In this document: piece by piece, positions 1 to 54,440 of the stretch | Layout: every line of letters begins with the position of its first letter | How positions within the stretch are numbered: the stretch's first letter is position 1 | DNA from: Monoplex corrugatus | Taxonomy: Eukaryota > Mollusca > Gastropoda > Littorinimorpha > Ranellidae | Direction: 5' to 3' | DNA: 64,000 nt | Assembly: GCA_030674185.1 (NCBI GenBank) | Contig: CM060307.1 | Coordinates: forward strand, 54,017,442-54,081,441 | Translations under genes and position numbers: made by a program | Notes under the pieces: model-generated | What the model was told of the DNA's origin: nothing | Databases searched by the model: none | The model's input: the letters and a program-made list of their open reading frames with translations, nothing else

Positions 1-598
1 CCAGATCTTAAGTGATGATCTAGGTGCTAACCTTTCGGATGAGACAGTAATGGAGGTCATGTTTGCAGTATACACACACAACACTTGTTACAGATCACAC
101 AGGAACAATGGAGTGCCCCTTGCAAAATTCAAAATTCCCAAAGGACGTCTAATATGTAGTGATATGATGTTAATATTTAGAGAATGTTAACATGCATACA
201 GCTGTGCATATTTGGTAACTGACAGTTACACACTGCACAAGAACCTGATCTCTAAAACAATTTTGTGTGTTTTTTTAAAATTAATTTTTACTTTGTGGTC
301 ACATAGACGATAACGGAGGTCTTGTTTGCAGTACACACACACACACAACACTCGTTACAGATCCCACAGGAACAATGGAGTGCCCCTTGCAAATTTTGCT
401 GCAAAAGTCCTTTCATTGGGTAAAAAGTAAACCGTGCATGCAGGAAAAAAGATGTATGGCACTGCATGTCAACAGCATGCTCTCCCATTAAATAGCAGCC
501 CCAATTTCATATGGTAAATCTGTTTTGACCACTAAAAACACACACACGCACTCACGCACGCACACGTGCATACACACACATGCATGCACGCACACATG

Positions 599-693
<95 letters not shown>

Positions 694-1390
694 CACGCAC
701 ACAACTAAAATATTAAATAAGGCTGCCAAATACTAAAAATGAGGTGGAGCATCAAGATCCTTACAGAACATTAAGGAATTTTATTCATTTAAAATTTGAT
801 TTGTTTACTCAAAACCTATGAAACAAAGATAGCCCAACTTGATTTGGAAAGCCATTCTGTTTCCTGTCTGCTACACCAGTTGCTTAGAGGCTATGGTTTT
901 AAACAATTTTATGACTGGCTGATTTCTACAAATTTAAAGTATCATGGTGACACCCATGTAGTTTGATTCTAAGCAATGTTTTGCCTGAAATAGCTAAACT
1001 TAAAGTAATTACAATCTCTTTTCCATTTAAGCATTTAGTCAATGGTAACTGTATGATGACATTTTATGCATGTAATGGTGTTGTCTGATGAATAGAGGGC
1101 AGATTGTTAGGTTGAAGTTGGAAGAACGATCATTCAACACGTTGTGACATGCCCATTTTGTGTACTGCAGCATCACCTGTGTTTGTATTTTTAGGTACAG
1201 TGTCTGGGTTCAGGGTTTCAATTGATTCATTAAGAAGTACCAAAAGTTTACAGTATTTGTATAAATTAATTTGGGATGATGTGCTGCGGATTTGTTGCTC
1301 ATTCAAATTGATAAAGTAAGATCGAAATTTTGTTCTTGACTTTTTCAGTGGTTGTACCGAAAATTTTAAGGTTTTATCTGTTGTTTTCAG
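1..1390. other. non-coding flank with a direct repeat and CA microsatellite
   Basis: No exon is recognised. A block of about 85 bases at 48-130 (GGAGGTCATGTTTGCAG onwards) recurs at 309-395, offset by about 262 bases and diverged. A CA-rich tract occupies 533-697. The region may be intron or upstream sequence of the SENP gene. Confidence 0.5.
533..697. repeat. (CA)n microsatellite
   Basis: A compound CA/CGCA/CATG tract becomes nearly pure (CA)n from about 604 to 692. Confidence 0.95.
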
Positions 1391-44307
<42,917 letters not shown>

Positions 44308-45470
44308 TGACGGCCCCCCCCCCAGTTGTTTTCGTGGACGATCTTTCAGTAGTGGCCATTGGACATATAAGGGTGGATAGGTTATGTACGTTTCACCAGG
44401 TGAAAGCTATTAAAACATATCATAGATGTATGGAGTAAAGGAAAAGAATATGGGGTTACATTGTGGTTCCCACCTCTGTCATTATTTCTGCGAAAGGAAC
44501 TTTGTTGTACAACTACTTACTAATGGCAGAAATTCTTACTACAGTAGCATTGTTGGAGGTGATCTAAAAAAAAAAAAAATGAAATGAACTTTTTATGATA
44601 AAAATAACCCAGGGATACATGCATCGACTGTGATGTGGGTATATGTGTGAGTGTGTATATGTGTGAGTTAACATGTGCTTGTTTACATTCAGTTATGTGT
44701 GTACATGGGCATGTTTACATGCGGATGTGGAATGTGTGTAGGCGTGGTTTCGAATATTTTACAGTGCTGCAAACGGAAAACAGACTTATACATGTTATTT
44801 TTCTAGTGTGTCACCTGGGTGTGAGAATGAGATTTTAGGTGCATGTGTGTGTTTGTGTGAGTAAATGTATGCTTGCCAATGTATATGCATTGGTGTGTAA
44901 AAGAGCAAATTTGTATTTGAATGTGGAATTTTTGTAGGTGGTTTCAGACACCTTACTGTGTGAAACGGTTTTAATGCTTCAACATTCTTTTTGTTTGCGT
45001 GTCACCAAGGTGTGAAACTAAGATTTTAGGTGCCTGTATGAGAGTGAGTTTGTTGTTTGCTACCCTCATTTCCATGACTTATATTCAAATAATAATTAGC
45101 TTGTTGAGTTGGTCTCTTAGGGAGACTTACAGCTCACTAAAAGCACGTTTTATTTGATAAGAAAGATCCCAAGTGAAAAATTAAAAATTTGGAATGAAGG
45201 TCCAAAAAACAAAAGTCACAGGGGGACAAGTTTTGGCAGCTATGTATGACTGAGTTCAGGTAGTCAAGAATTTTGGTTGAATGATAAAGGGATGAATGAG
45301 AATGTCATTTTGGATGATACAAGCAAGAGAGAAGAATACTTGAATTTGTGTTTGAATAAATCTTGCTGACTGATGCAGAGAATGGACTTCCTTGGGTTTG
45401 ATGGTTTGATCAAAACACCCGTTTCTTGATTTTTCCTTTTTTGTGATGTGGGAAGTTTAAATTCAGAACT

Positions 45471-45592
45471 TAGTGGTACTGGCACGGCCATTTAGTGGTA
45501 CTGGCACGGCCATAGATGGCATACCTTTACTAGCATATTTGATGGCATACCTTTACTAGCATATTTGATGGCATACCTTTACCAGTTCATTT
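45471..45592 (+). repeat. two adjacent short tandem repeats (22 bp x2, 26 bp x3)
   Basis: TAGTGGTACTGGCACGGCCA starts at 45471 and 45493. GATGGCATACCTTTACTAGC starts at 45515 and 45541, with a slightly changed third copy at 45567. Confidence 0.9.
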
Positions 45593-46887
45593 GTTGTTAG
45601 ATGAATAAGTTGCCTCTCTCTCACTGTCTCCATCTATCTCTGTTTCCTTCTATCTCTGTCGGTCAGGGAATTGCACTTTTGTTGTCATCATGAAAAAGGT
45701 GAAGGCCAGTCAGCTTAACAGCAGGCTTGCCCAGTCATGCATTTGTGTCACATTGGAATGGGACCTCTTCTTGATAGTCTGTCTATGAATAATTCATAGA
45801 ACCTTGATTCTGTGATTATCATTTGTTTATTAATTTTCTCTGTTTCTTTCCTTTTCTGTCTTCCTGCCTTTTATCTTATTTTAAATTCATAATATTCTTT
45901 TTCTCCTTCCACTTTTATTAATTAAAACTATTGCTGATTTAAAGAAATTTGGACCATGCTTATTTAAAAGTAAAAGTGATTGATGACTTTAATGATTATT
46001 CCATTTTCTGCTGTCTTAGTCCCTTTCATGCTCTCTCCTATCATGCAGGATAGATTAAGAGTGTAAATGGGTTACCAAGCAGTTGCTGTTTCCCGAGCGA
46101 AGTTATGTTCCTTAATGTATTTCCAGAAAACTGCGTCTCTTGGTATATTTTTCGACTTGTGTTATCTTTAATGCTTTGTGTGGAGATTCCAGTGTAAAAT
46201 TTTAGGAATTTGTTCCCAATCCACTGCCATACACAATTGCTTGTCTTGAGTTGAACAGAATTATTCTTTCCAGCCTGCATTGTTCTAAAAGGAAATTGCC
46301 AAAAATGGAGAAGACGATTCATTTTTAACCAAGTATGGGTGAAATTTCTATCTGCGGCTGACAATCCTATCAGTTTGATGCCATACCCCATCTTTTGCAA
46401 ATAAATCAGTGAAAAAGGTTATGGTGCACCACTTCAGTTTTTTTTTAGAATTAGAACAATTTCAATAGGTAAAAAATCAGTCTGTTGTGTTTAGCAGAGC
46501 CCAACAAATAAGCTGTGAAAATGTTAGGATTTGATTTTAGCTTCCCATCCGTACTCCCCAACAAGGCTTTGCTCTTCCCCTTCTACCCCCCACCCCACCT
46601 CACCCCACCCCATTGGACCCTGGCCGGATTATTACAGTTTGTTTTCATAAGTTTCATCCTTGATATAGACCTGATGTTTAATTTTATCTAAAGGCAATTA
46701 CCAAAGATGGAGAGGAGGATTGTTTTTATGTGTGTGTGTGTGTGTGTGTGCACATGAAGAAGTTATTAAATGAATTAAGAATGGTCTTTGAAATGTGTTA
46801 TTTGTTGAAGTATATTATATTACATGCTGTAATCATTTTGACATTATGTACACAAATAAATGAAAGTGAAAGTGAAAGTCTTTGGTG

Positions 46888-46890
<3 letters not shown>

Positions 46891-46931
<41 letters not shown>

Positions 46932-46936
46932 TGTGT

Positions 46937-46988
<52 letters not shown>
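46891..46988. repeat. (GT)n microsatellite
   Basis: A GT tract with GTATG and GTGGTG interruptions. Confidence 0.97.
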
Positions 46989-46990
<2 letters not shown>

Positions 46991-48522
46991 CAAGATGTTT
47001 CAGCAGAGATGTTTGTTTGTCTTTTATGGAGCTTTTTCCAAATTTGGGTCAAATGTTTGGTCCGTCATGTGTCAGAATTGCAAATGAATGAATTTAAATC
47101 AATTTAACAGTACCATGTCTTTCATAGCTGTTCAAAAACAGATGTTATAATCCGATTTGCATTTAGTTATTCAGTCTGTTGGGACTATATTATTAAGGTG
47201 TTATGATTGTAAATAAACATGGTGCACTTGTGGATCGGTGACCCCCCCCCCCCCCCAAACCTACAAAACGAAACAACAATAACAACTATATAGAAAAATA
47301 CAGAAAGGATAACTTGGAACAGGTGAAATGATTTTGTTCAGTGTTTGCCATTTTTCAGGGACTTTGTCTTTTTTTAAAAAAATTAAGTAGGCCTACTAGC
47401 CAACACATGCAAATATGTGTCATTCATAACCGATTAATTGTCAAAGGAGAATGTTCCAAATTTATTATCAAAGGAGAATGTTTTAATAATTTGTTTGACA
47501 CAAAAATAGTAATGAGAGCATGCACAATTTAAAAACACATAAAGCCACATACATAATATCGTAAACACCCGTACACTTTGCATGTCAAATTACAAAAACA
47601 CCTCCCCCTCCCCTAGCCTGCACACACTAGCCTGCATGCATTCATATACTTGCACATATCCACTTCAAGAGACAGCCGAACAAGTGTAATATGAAAACAC
47701 AAACTCTTTACCCACATTCTAACCAAACATCAACACACACGACGCTCACACACATACACAAACACCCACCCGCATGAACACTCACAACCACTCATGTGCA
47801 GACACATGCACTTTCAAACATGAGAACACGGTGATTCCAAATAACCCACAGTAACAAAGGAGTTGCACCGGGCAAAGTACTGCTGTAAAATCCACCTCGC
47901 TGGTAAATAGAAGCATTCAATAAAAAATACGAACAGAGGTGGGGTGGGGGATGGTGGTGCCATGCTGCTGCCTTTCCTAGGGAGAGACCTGTACCTTACA
48001 GACCTGTCCTGATACATACATTGTGTATAGCCAAAAAATCCTCACAGGTTATATGCATATATGTATACATACATCTACAAGGATATTTTTTGCCACTTAT
48101 GATTGGTTATCTGTCCCACATTCAGCTAGCTGTGTGATAATACAACCTATGAAGGAACTTCCAGCTTTGAATGCAAGTAAACCATGTTTTGGGTCTTGGA
48201 TAAATATGAAGAAAAAAGGACCATCAAAGATTATGAAGAAAATGGCTTATTAAGGATATCTTAATTGTTAATGGGTGAACATGTACGAAATGTCATGCAA
48301 AGAGTTTTATGAGACAAGGAGACTATTGTATTTAAACAAGCATGGCACTTCTGCATCATAATCATCTGTTTGAAAAATCATAGAAATGAAGATTACTTGT
48401 ATGGTTTAACCATCTTGTTTGTATTTCAGTTGTCACTGTAAAGGCGTGAATATAATGTGTGTGTGTGCAAAATTGATGTATTCTGTTTATATTTGTATGC
48501 ATGGTTGTCGCGCATGTGTGCC

Positions 48523-48539
48523 CGCGTGTGTGTGTGTGT

Positions 48540-48580
<41 letters not shown>
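48523..48580. repeat. (GT)n microsatellite
   Basis: A GT tract with GCGTGTGCG interruptions. Confidence 0.95.
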
Positions 48581-48581
<1 letters not shown>

Positions 48582-49031
48582 CCACAAAATTGACGTATTT
48601 TGTACATACTGTATACATGTTTATATTATGCCCTTGTTTGATGTACATTGTGCTCCAGATGATGTGTATATTGTGAATATATGGAGCAATAAATTTGTAC
48701 CACAATTGCAGTGGTTAATATCGGTTTTTCTTTTCATTCAGTCATCTGTCTGACAGTATGTGTGTGTATGTGTGCATGCATCACCATCTGATGTCTCTTA
48801 TCTCTAATTTACACACACATGCTGAGAGTTTTCTTGTTTCAGCCATATAGGCGTTACTTAATTTTATGACCATTGTTTTGTGAAATTATAATAGGCACAA
48901 TCTTATTATAATTTACACATATATCACGCCTAAACGAATATTATCCATCAAGGAATTTCACTTACTTTTTGTTAGGCCTGATCGGTTCAGCGAACCCTCG
49001 TCAGACTGGTGGGCAGAGACTTGTTGTAGAA

Positions 49032-49898
49032 CTATTCAGCTGTGAGAACACTTCTCACTATCCGTGTGTGACCCCATTCTGATTTTCTGTTCATCAGTAG
49101 GTTGCTTGGGGCGTTGTGTATTTGGACTGCTTCACTGATTTGTCGGTCCAATGCACTTTTATGTTTGCCTGTCACTGTCATCACAAACTCGGGTGTGTTT
49201 TCTTCATGTTTGTGTGTAGTATTAACATGTCTATAGAGGACTGAGTCATTATCTTTGTTCTTATAGGCTGCCATGTGTTCTAACCCCCTACTGTAGCCAT
49301 TACGGGCGGTCTCTCCATAGTAAACAGATTTACATTTATCACACACTATTTGATATGTGATATTGTTTGCCCTGCATCCCCCCTTCTCACTCCCTGCACA
49401 TACCATACAATTTTGTTGGTCATTACATTTTCTGTTGGGAAATGGGTGGGATCGCTGGAGGATGTTTTTGATTGACTTCCCTGATGTCTCTACTACTCTT
49501 ATCTTTATGTTAGTTTTCTTGATTTCACATTCAAAGTCTTTCTTCAGTTTGGATTTTGGTGTTGGAGGGACAAAGACTACGCTCTCATATCCTCCTTTCT
49601 TATACCATTCCTGTTTATTCTTTCTCTTTTCCTCTCTCCTCTCTGCTCTCTTCCAACCTTTCGGCCTGTACATCGGCTGTTCCCCTTCTTCATCTTTGTT
49701 TCTGATCTTTTCATAAGCTGCCAGGGCAGATTTGACTATTTGGGTCTTAAACTTCTTGCTGTAGCCGCAGTACTGCATGCGCATCATAAATTTGTTAATG
49801 TGCCTGACTGTCATTTCCCACGGGAGCCTAGGACTACATCTAAGTAGTATGCGCAGTACTTCTTGGGTTAATACAGTCCTTTTGGTACTTCTGGGCAT
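49032..49898 (-). CDS. Penelope-like GIY-YIG endonuclease domain, left copy
   Basis: This 288-codon frame is nearly identical to 52795-53658 on the other strand; differences include Ser for Phe in TPKSKLKK and one extra codon (KIRVVETSG against KIIVETSG). It carries the Cys cluster, YQIVCDKCKSVYYGET and the SRGLEHMAAY helix. Its first Met overlaps the RT stop codon region as in the other arm. Confidence 0.85.
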   Translation of the reverse strand: MPRSTKRTVLTQEVLRILLRCSPRLPWEMTVRHINKFMMRMQYCGYSKKFKTQIVKSALAAYEKIRNKDEEGEQPMYRPKGWKRAERREEKRKNKQEWYKKGGYESVVFVPPTPKSKLKKDFECEIKKTNIKIRVVETSGKSIKNILQRSHPFPNRKCNDQQNCMVCAGSEKGGCRANNITYQIVCDKCKSVYYGETARNGYSRGLEHMAAYKNKDNDSVLYRHVNTTHKHEENTPEFVMTVTGKHKSALDRQISEAVQIHNAPSNLLMNRKSEWGHTRIVRSVLTAE

Positions 49899-51019
49899 GC
49901 TGAATTGGCATGTATGACAGATTTGGTAGATACTTCCTTTGCGTAGTACTCATGCATTACTACCTTAACGTGCCTGTTGTCTTCTTTTTCAACTTCTTCA
50001 ACCCACATTTTGATATCGAGAAGGGGGAGTTTATTGTCTTCATGCATGGATGGGTAGTCTATCTTTAGTTGGATCGACTTATGTATGTTATTGCCTATCT
50101 CTTTTAATAAGGAGATCCCTCTTTCCTCACTGTTCCTTGTTTCTCCTCTATCCTCCTCAATTATGAGTTCCTCCTCACCATCTTCGTTGAGGTATCTCAG
50201 TCTACTGTCTGGAGCTATCAGGATGACATTAATATCGTCTACATATCGTTTGTACATCAGGACTCGGATCCCTAGTGTTCTTAGTTTGCCTAATATCTGC
50301 TTGTCCCACCAAACCATGAAAAGCCCTGCCAGTTCACCCGTTAGTTCAAGTCCAATAGGGCCACCATTTGCTTGTTTCTTGATGGTGTCATCGAACCTAT
50401 ATATGTGGTTCTTCATGATGTATTTTATGGCTGTCTTTAGTGCTTCAGATAGCATCTTCTTAATGGTTATATTGTCTGGTGTTTCACATGGGAAGATCCA
50501 CGGTGCATATCTCTTGTTTTCATCCTTATCAGTAGCACACCCTGTGATGGTAGGTGGTCTGTGTTTTCTTTTTGGACAATAGTGAGATGTCTGCGTCCTT
50601 CAATTCCTGTTCTGTCATATTGAGGGAGAGATACAGTCCGAGTTCTCTACTGTCTACTCCTTCGACATTGAAATCACTGTCATAGAAGGTTTTTGCAACG
50701 ATTTCTGCAGTATAATCCACGTCTAGGCTAGGATAGAGTGCTTTGACGTCAAGGGAGCCTATTATTATGTTTTCTTGGATTTCACATTTGTTTATTTCTT
50801 CTATTGAAGCTAACAATTCTTCTGTGCTCTCGCATGCAGTAATTTCGTCTTTCCAGACATTCTTGAGGATCATACTAATCAGATGTGAGAATCTGTGGTT
50901 GTATGCTGCGCTTCCTCCACATACTGGCCTTACCGGTGGTCCCGCTTTTTCATTTGAGCTTTGTTTGTGGTCTTTTCTCAATGCGTACAGTGGTGCTAGA
51001 CCATGGTTCTCTATTAACA
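49868..51019 (-). pseudogene. Penelope-like reverse transcriptase, left copy (partial)
   Basis: It starts within the RT at IENHGLAPLYALRKDHK and has SLDVKALYPSLDVD. A loss of two bases (one CT of CTCTC on its own strand, near 50585) after ELKDADIS shifts the frame. The downstream frame keeps NGGPIGLELTGELAG, KRYVDDINVIL and LPLLDIKMW and ends with the same overlap into the nuclease frame as the right copy. At the position of the right copy's TGA it has AGA (Arg). Confidence 0.88.
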
Positions 51020-51022
51020 CAA

Positions 51023-52826
51023 CCTGAGGAAAGACTGCTAGAACTGCCACCAAAATACACACTTTATACCCCTGTCAAAATGGTGGACATACAAACAGAG
51101 GTGGAAAAAGCCGTAACGAAATTGAGGTGGACAGAACGTCAAAAGATGGATAGAACGACGCCACATAACGATGAAAGAGGTGAATTCAATGAAAAAGAAA
51201 GAAAGTATCCATTCAATATGGAAAATAACACACTTGACTTGCGCTATCTTAGGCCTACTGACCTATATAACAAACGAGTAATTTTGCCCGAAGAGAGACT
51301 AAGAGAAGACAAAGAAGCTGAACTACAGCACTTAAAAACCAAACTAATCGCTAAAACTCAACAATATATCGAAAGTAACCAAAAACAGAAGGTCAACCTT
51401 GATGCCATACAAAAGGAGGGATTGAAAAATGTGAAAAAGAGAGAGGACATAGTGATATTCCAGACAGATAAGTCAGGACGTTTCTCGGTAGACAGTAGAG
51501 TGAACTACAAAGAAGCTTGCCAACCACATACCATAAATGACCAAACAATAGATGAAGAAAAACATCTGAGATGCCAAAGAGAGATCAACGCCCACGCCAC
51601 TATGTGGACCAGAATCCTCAGAGCAGGGGAAAATGAAAAGGCTTCAGCCTCAGAAAGAATAAAGAACAACATGTTAATAGAGAACCATGGTCTAGCACCA
51701 CTGTACGCATTGAGAAAAGACCACAAACAAAGCTCAAATGAAAAAGCGGGACCACCGGTAAGGCCAGTATGTGGAGGAAGCGCAGCATACAACCACAGAT
51801 TCTCACATCTGATTAGTATGATCCTCAAGAATGTCTGGAAAGACGAAATTACTGCATGCGAGAGCACAGAAGAATTGTTAGCTTCAATAGAAGAAATAAA
51901 CAAATGTGAAATCCAAGAAAACATAATAATAGGCTCCCTTGACGTCAAAGCACTCTATCCTAGCCTAGACGTGGATCATACTGCAGAAATCGTTGCAAAA
52001 ACCTTCTATGACAGTGATTTCAATGTCGAAGGAGTAGACAGTAGAGAACTCGGACTGTATCTCTCCCTCAATATGACAGAACAGGAATTGAAGGACGCAG
52101 ACATCTCTCACTATTGTCCAAAAAGAAAACACAGACCACCTACCATCACAGGGTGTGCTACTGATAAGGATGAAAACAAGAGATATGCACCGTGGATCTT
52201 CCCATGTGAAACACCAGACAATATAACCATTAAGAAGATGCTATCTGAAGCACTAAAGACAGCCATAAAATACATCATGAAGAACCACATATATAGGTTC
52301 GATGACACCATCAAGAAACAAGCAAATGGTGGCCCTATTGGACTTGAACTAACGGGTGAACTGGCAGGGCTTTTCATGGTTTGGTGGGACAAGCAGATAT
52401 TAGGCAAACTAAGAACACTAGGGATCCGAGTCCTGATGTACAAACGATATGTAGACGATATTAATGTCATCCTGATAGCTCCAGACAGTAGACTGAGATA
52501 CCTCAACGAAGATGGTGAGGAGGAACTCATAATTGAGGAGGATAGAGGAGAAACAAGGAACAGTGAGGAATGAGGGATCTCCTTATTAAAAGAGATAGGC
52601 AATAACATACATAAGTCGATCCAACTAAAGATAGACTACCCATCCATGCATGAAGACAATAAACTCCCCCTTCTCGATATCAAAATGTGGGTTGAAGAAG
52701 TTGAAAAAGAAGACAACAGGCACGTTAAGGTAGTAATGCATGAGTACTACGCAAAGGAAGTATCTACCAAATCTGTCATACATGCCAATTCAGCATGCCC
52801 AGAAGTACCAAAAGGACTGTATTAAC
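51023..52826 (+). pseudogene. Penelope-like reverse transcriptase, right copy
   Basis: The frame is open upstream of the first plausible Met (51080, MVDIQTEVEKAVTKLRW); upstream residues such as LLELPPKY look like element protein, so the true start is lost. Motifs in order: FQTDKSGRFSVDS, LYALRKDHK with PPVRPVCGGSAAYNH, GSLDVKALYPSLDVD, KQANGGPIGLELTGELAG, the catalytic RYVDDINVILI and LPLLDIKMWVEE. This RT type is related to telomerase and is usually followed by a GIY-YIG nuclease. TGA at 52571-52573 interrupts the frame after the catalytic site, where the left arm has Arg. After a readable continuation the frame ends at 52826, overlapping the nuclease frame. Confidence 0.9.
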
Positions 52827-53658
52827 CCAAGAAGTACTGCGCATACTACTTAGATGTAGTCCTAGGCTCCCGTGGGAAATGACAGTCAGGCACATTAACA
52901 AATTTATGATGCGCATGCAGTACTGCGGCTACAGCAAGAAGTTTAAGACCCAAATAGTCAAATCTGCCCTGGCAGCTTATGAAAAGATCAGAAACAAAGA
53001 TGAAGAAGGGGAACAGCCGATGTACAGGCCGAAAGGTTGGAAGAGAGCAGAGAGGAGAGAGGAAAAGAGAAAGAATAAACAGGAATGGTATAAGAAAGGA
53101 GGATATGAGAGCGTAGTCTTTGTCCCTCCAACACCAAAATTCAAACTGAAGAAAGACTTTGAATGTGAAATCAAGAAAACTAACATAAAGATAATAGTAG
53201 AGACATCAGGGAAGTCAATCAAAAACATCCTCCAGCGATCCCACCCATTTCCCAACAGAAAATGTAATGACCAACAAAATTGTATGGTATGTGCAGGGAG
53301 TGAGAAGGGGGGATGCAGGGCAAACAATATCACATATCAAATAGTGTGTGATAAATGTAAATCTGTTTACTATGGAGAGACCGCCCGTAATGGCTACAGT
53401 AGGGGGTTAGAACACATGGCAGCCTATAAGAACAAAGATAATGACTCAGTCCTCTATAGACATGTTAATACTACACACAAACATGAAGAAAACACACCCG
53501 AGTTTGTGATGACAGTGACAGGCAAACATAAAAGTGCATTGGACCGACAAATCAGTGAAGCAGTCCAAATACACAACGCCCCAAGCAACCTACTGATGAA
53601 CAGAAAATCAGAATGGGGTCACACACGGATAGTGAGAAGTGTTCTCACAGCTGAATAG
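52795..53658 (+). CDS. Penelope-like GIY-YIG endonuclease domain, right copy
   Basis: This 287-codon frame begins MPRSTKRTVLTQEVLRILL, which in the family is continuous with the RT frame. Here it is displaced by a one-base change just upstream. Features: a connector rich in Lys and Arg, a Cys cluster (RKCNDQQNCMVCAGSEKGGC), then the GIY-YIG nuclease as ITYQIVCDKCKSVYYGETAR, the catalytic Arg helix (NGYSRGLEHMAAY) and HVNTTHKHEENTPEF. The nuclease would nick target DNA for integration. As it stands it could be made only by a separate start or a frameshift event. Confidence 0.85.
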   Translation: MPRSTKRTVLTQEVLRILLRCSPRLPWEMTVRHINKFMMRMQYCGYSKKFKTQIVKSALAAYEKIRNKDEEGEQPMYRPKGWKRAERREEKRKNKQEWYKKGGYESVVFVPPTPKFKLKKDFECEIKKTNIKIIVETSGKSIKNILQRSHPFPNRKCNDQQNCMVCAGSEKGGCRANNITYQIVCDKCKSVYYGETARNGYSRGLEHMAAYKNKDNDSVLYRHVNTTHKHEENTPEFVMTVTGKHKSALDRQISEAVQIHNAPSNLLMNRKSEWGHTRIVRSVLTAE

Positions 53659-53674
53659 TTCTACAACAAGCCTC

Positions 53675-53725
53675 TGCCCACCAGTCTGACGAGGGTTCGC
53701 TGAACCGATCAGGCCTAACGAAAAG
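53675..53725 (+). other. hammerhead-like motif in the 3' part of the Penelope-like element (degenerate)
   Basis: CTGACGA (53686-53692) fits the first conserved hammerhead box CUGANGA. It is followed by a hairpin, GGTTC-GCT-GAACC. The next four bases are GATC where a working ribozyme has GAAA. Penelope-like elements are known to carry hammerhead ribozymes at such places. The same sequence is present in the left arm near 48990-49010. Confidence 0.35.
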
Positions 53726-54105
53726 TAAGTGAAATTCCTTGATGGATAATATTCGTTTAGGCGTGATATATGTGTAAATTATAATAAGATTGTGCCTATT
53801 ATAATTTCACAAAACAATGGTCATACACACACATGAAAACATGGAAATCCATGGATATCATTACTATAACACTATTAACAAGAAAGGCATTGTAGAGACT
53901 GGGCTTCTTAAAGTATGCAACACTTTTTTTCTGGACAACTTTTCTATGTGATGCTGTGAGGCCACAACTTTTGACTTATATTACACATAGAATTAGAAAT
54001 GCTTGAAAAGAAATTAAGAAGGCATTTTTGATTGATCAAACAATGTATGCTAAAAAACAGTTCAACTCATTGACAGTGTTGACACTGATGACACACTGAA
54101 GTTTT

Positions 54106-54440
54106 GTAATCTACCAGCCGCTGTGATGTAGTGGTCAGTGCAGTGGACTACCCATGGAAGGTTGTGGGTTGGAATACCCGTCAGTTCTTTAAAAATCGTT
54201 TTGGGATTTTTCAGATCCAACTGGCTCCTACCCAGAGTTGAATGTGCTACCGGTATGGGCTTATTGGGAAGACTAGGTGCACATAGTTGAGTCTCAATCA
54301 CTTCACAGATGCATCACTGAGGGTGTTGCTCAAATTGCCTGACCAACACTGCAGGTGTCTGTATCTCTCAGGCCTCATTGACGCCGGGATATGACAGCGT
54401 AGAGTACAGCATGTAGTCTCAATTCTCTACAGAACTCATG
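54106..54440 (+). mobile_element. tRNA-derived SINE candidate
   Basis: GTGATGTAGTGGTCAGTGCA (A-box-like) and GGGTTGGAATACCC (B-box-like) are spaced as in a tRNA gene, 54122-54182, followed by about 250 bases of unrelated tail. The B box has GGTTGGAAT where GGTTCGAAT is usual. No tail repeat or target duplication is clear. Confidence 0.5.

Larger units (their letters stand above)
44308..48865. other. SENP 3' UTR and intergenic sequence
   Basis: No further coding sequence is recognised. The 3' end of the SENP transcript is not defined; AATAAA candidates occur near 46855. GT microsatellites lie at 46891-46988 and 48523-48580, and a C run near 47241-47256. Confidence 0.5.
48866..51019 (-). mobile_element. 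Penelope-like element, left arm (5' truncated)
   Basis: Read on the minus strand, this 2154-bp copy starts inside the reverse transcriptase (LIENHGLAPLYALRKDHK), passes RT and GIY-YIG endonuclease regions and ends at ATGACCATTGTTTTG (48866 onward on the plus strand). It is a nearly perfect inverted copy of 51672-53824. Lesions are a 2-base loss near 50585 and a frame change at 49896 shared with the other arm. Confidence 0.93.
51020..53824 (+). mobile_element. Penelope-like element, right arm and spacer (longer copy)
   Basis: It reads on the + strand from the N-terminal part of the RT protein (ELPPKYTLYTP near 51040), so its 5' end is also truncated, to the 3' end at CAATGGTCAT (53824). The first 652 bases (51020-51671) are unique to this copy and separate the arms. 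Lesions are TGA at 52571, the shared frame change at about 52795, and loss of one codon near 53192. Confidence 0.93.

Noticed and set aside
51020..51060. Second hammerhead-like CTGAGGA box at the junction of the arms
   Set aside because: The sequence is coding in the right RT frame (LLELPPKYTLYTP) and lacks the rest of the ribozyme core.
50885..51079. Extended N terminus of the right Penelope-like RT frame
   Set aside because: The first part of the open frame is antisense to the left arm. Only from about 51023 is it element coding sequence.
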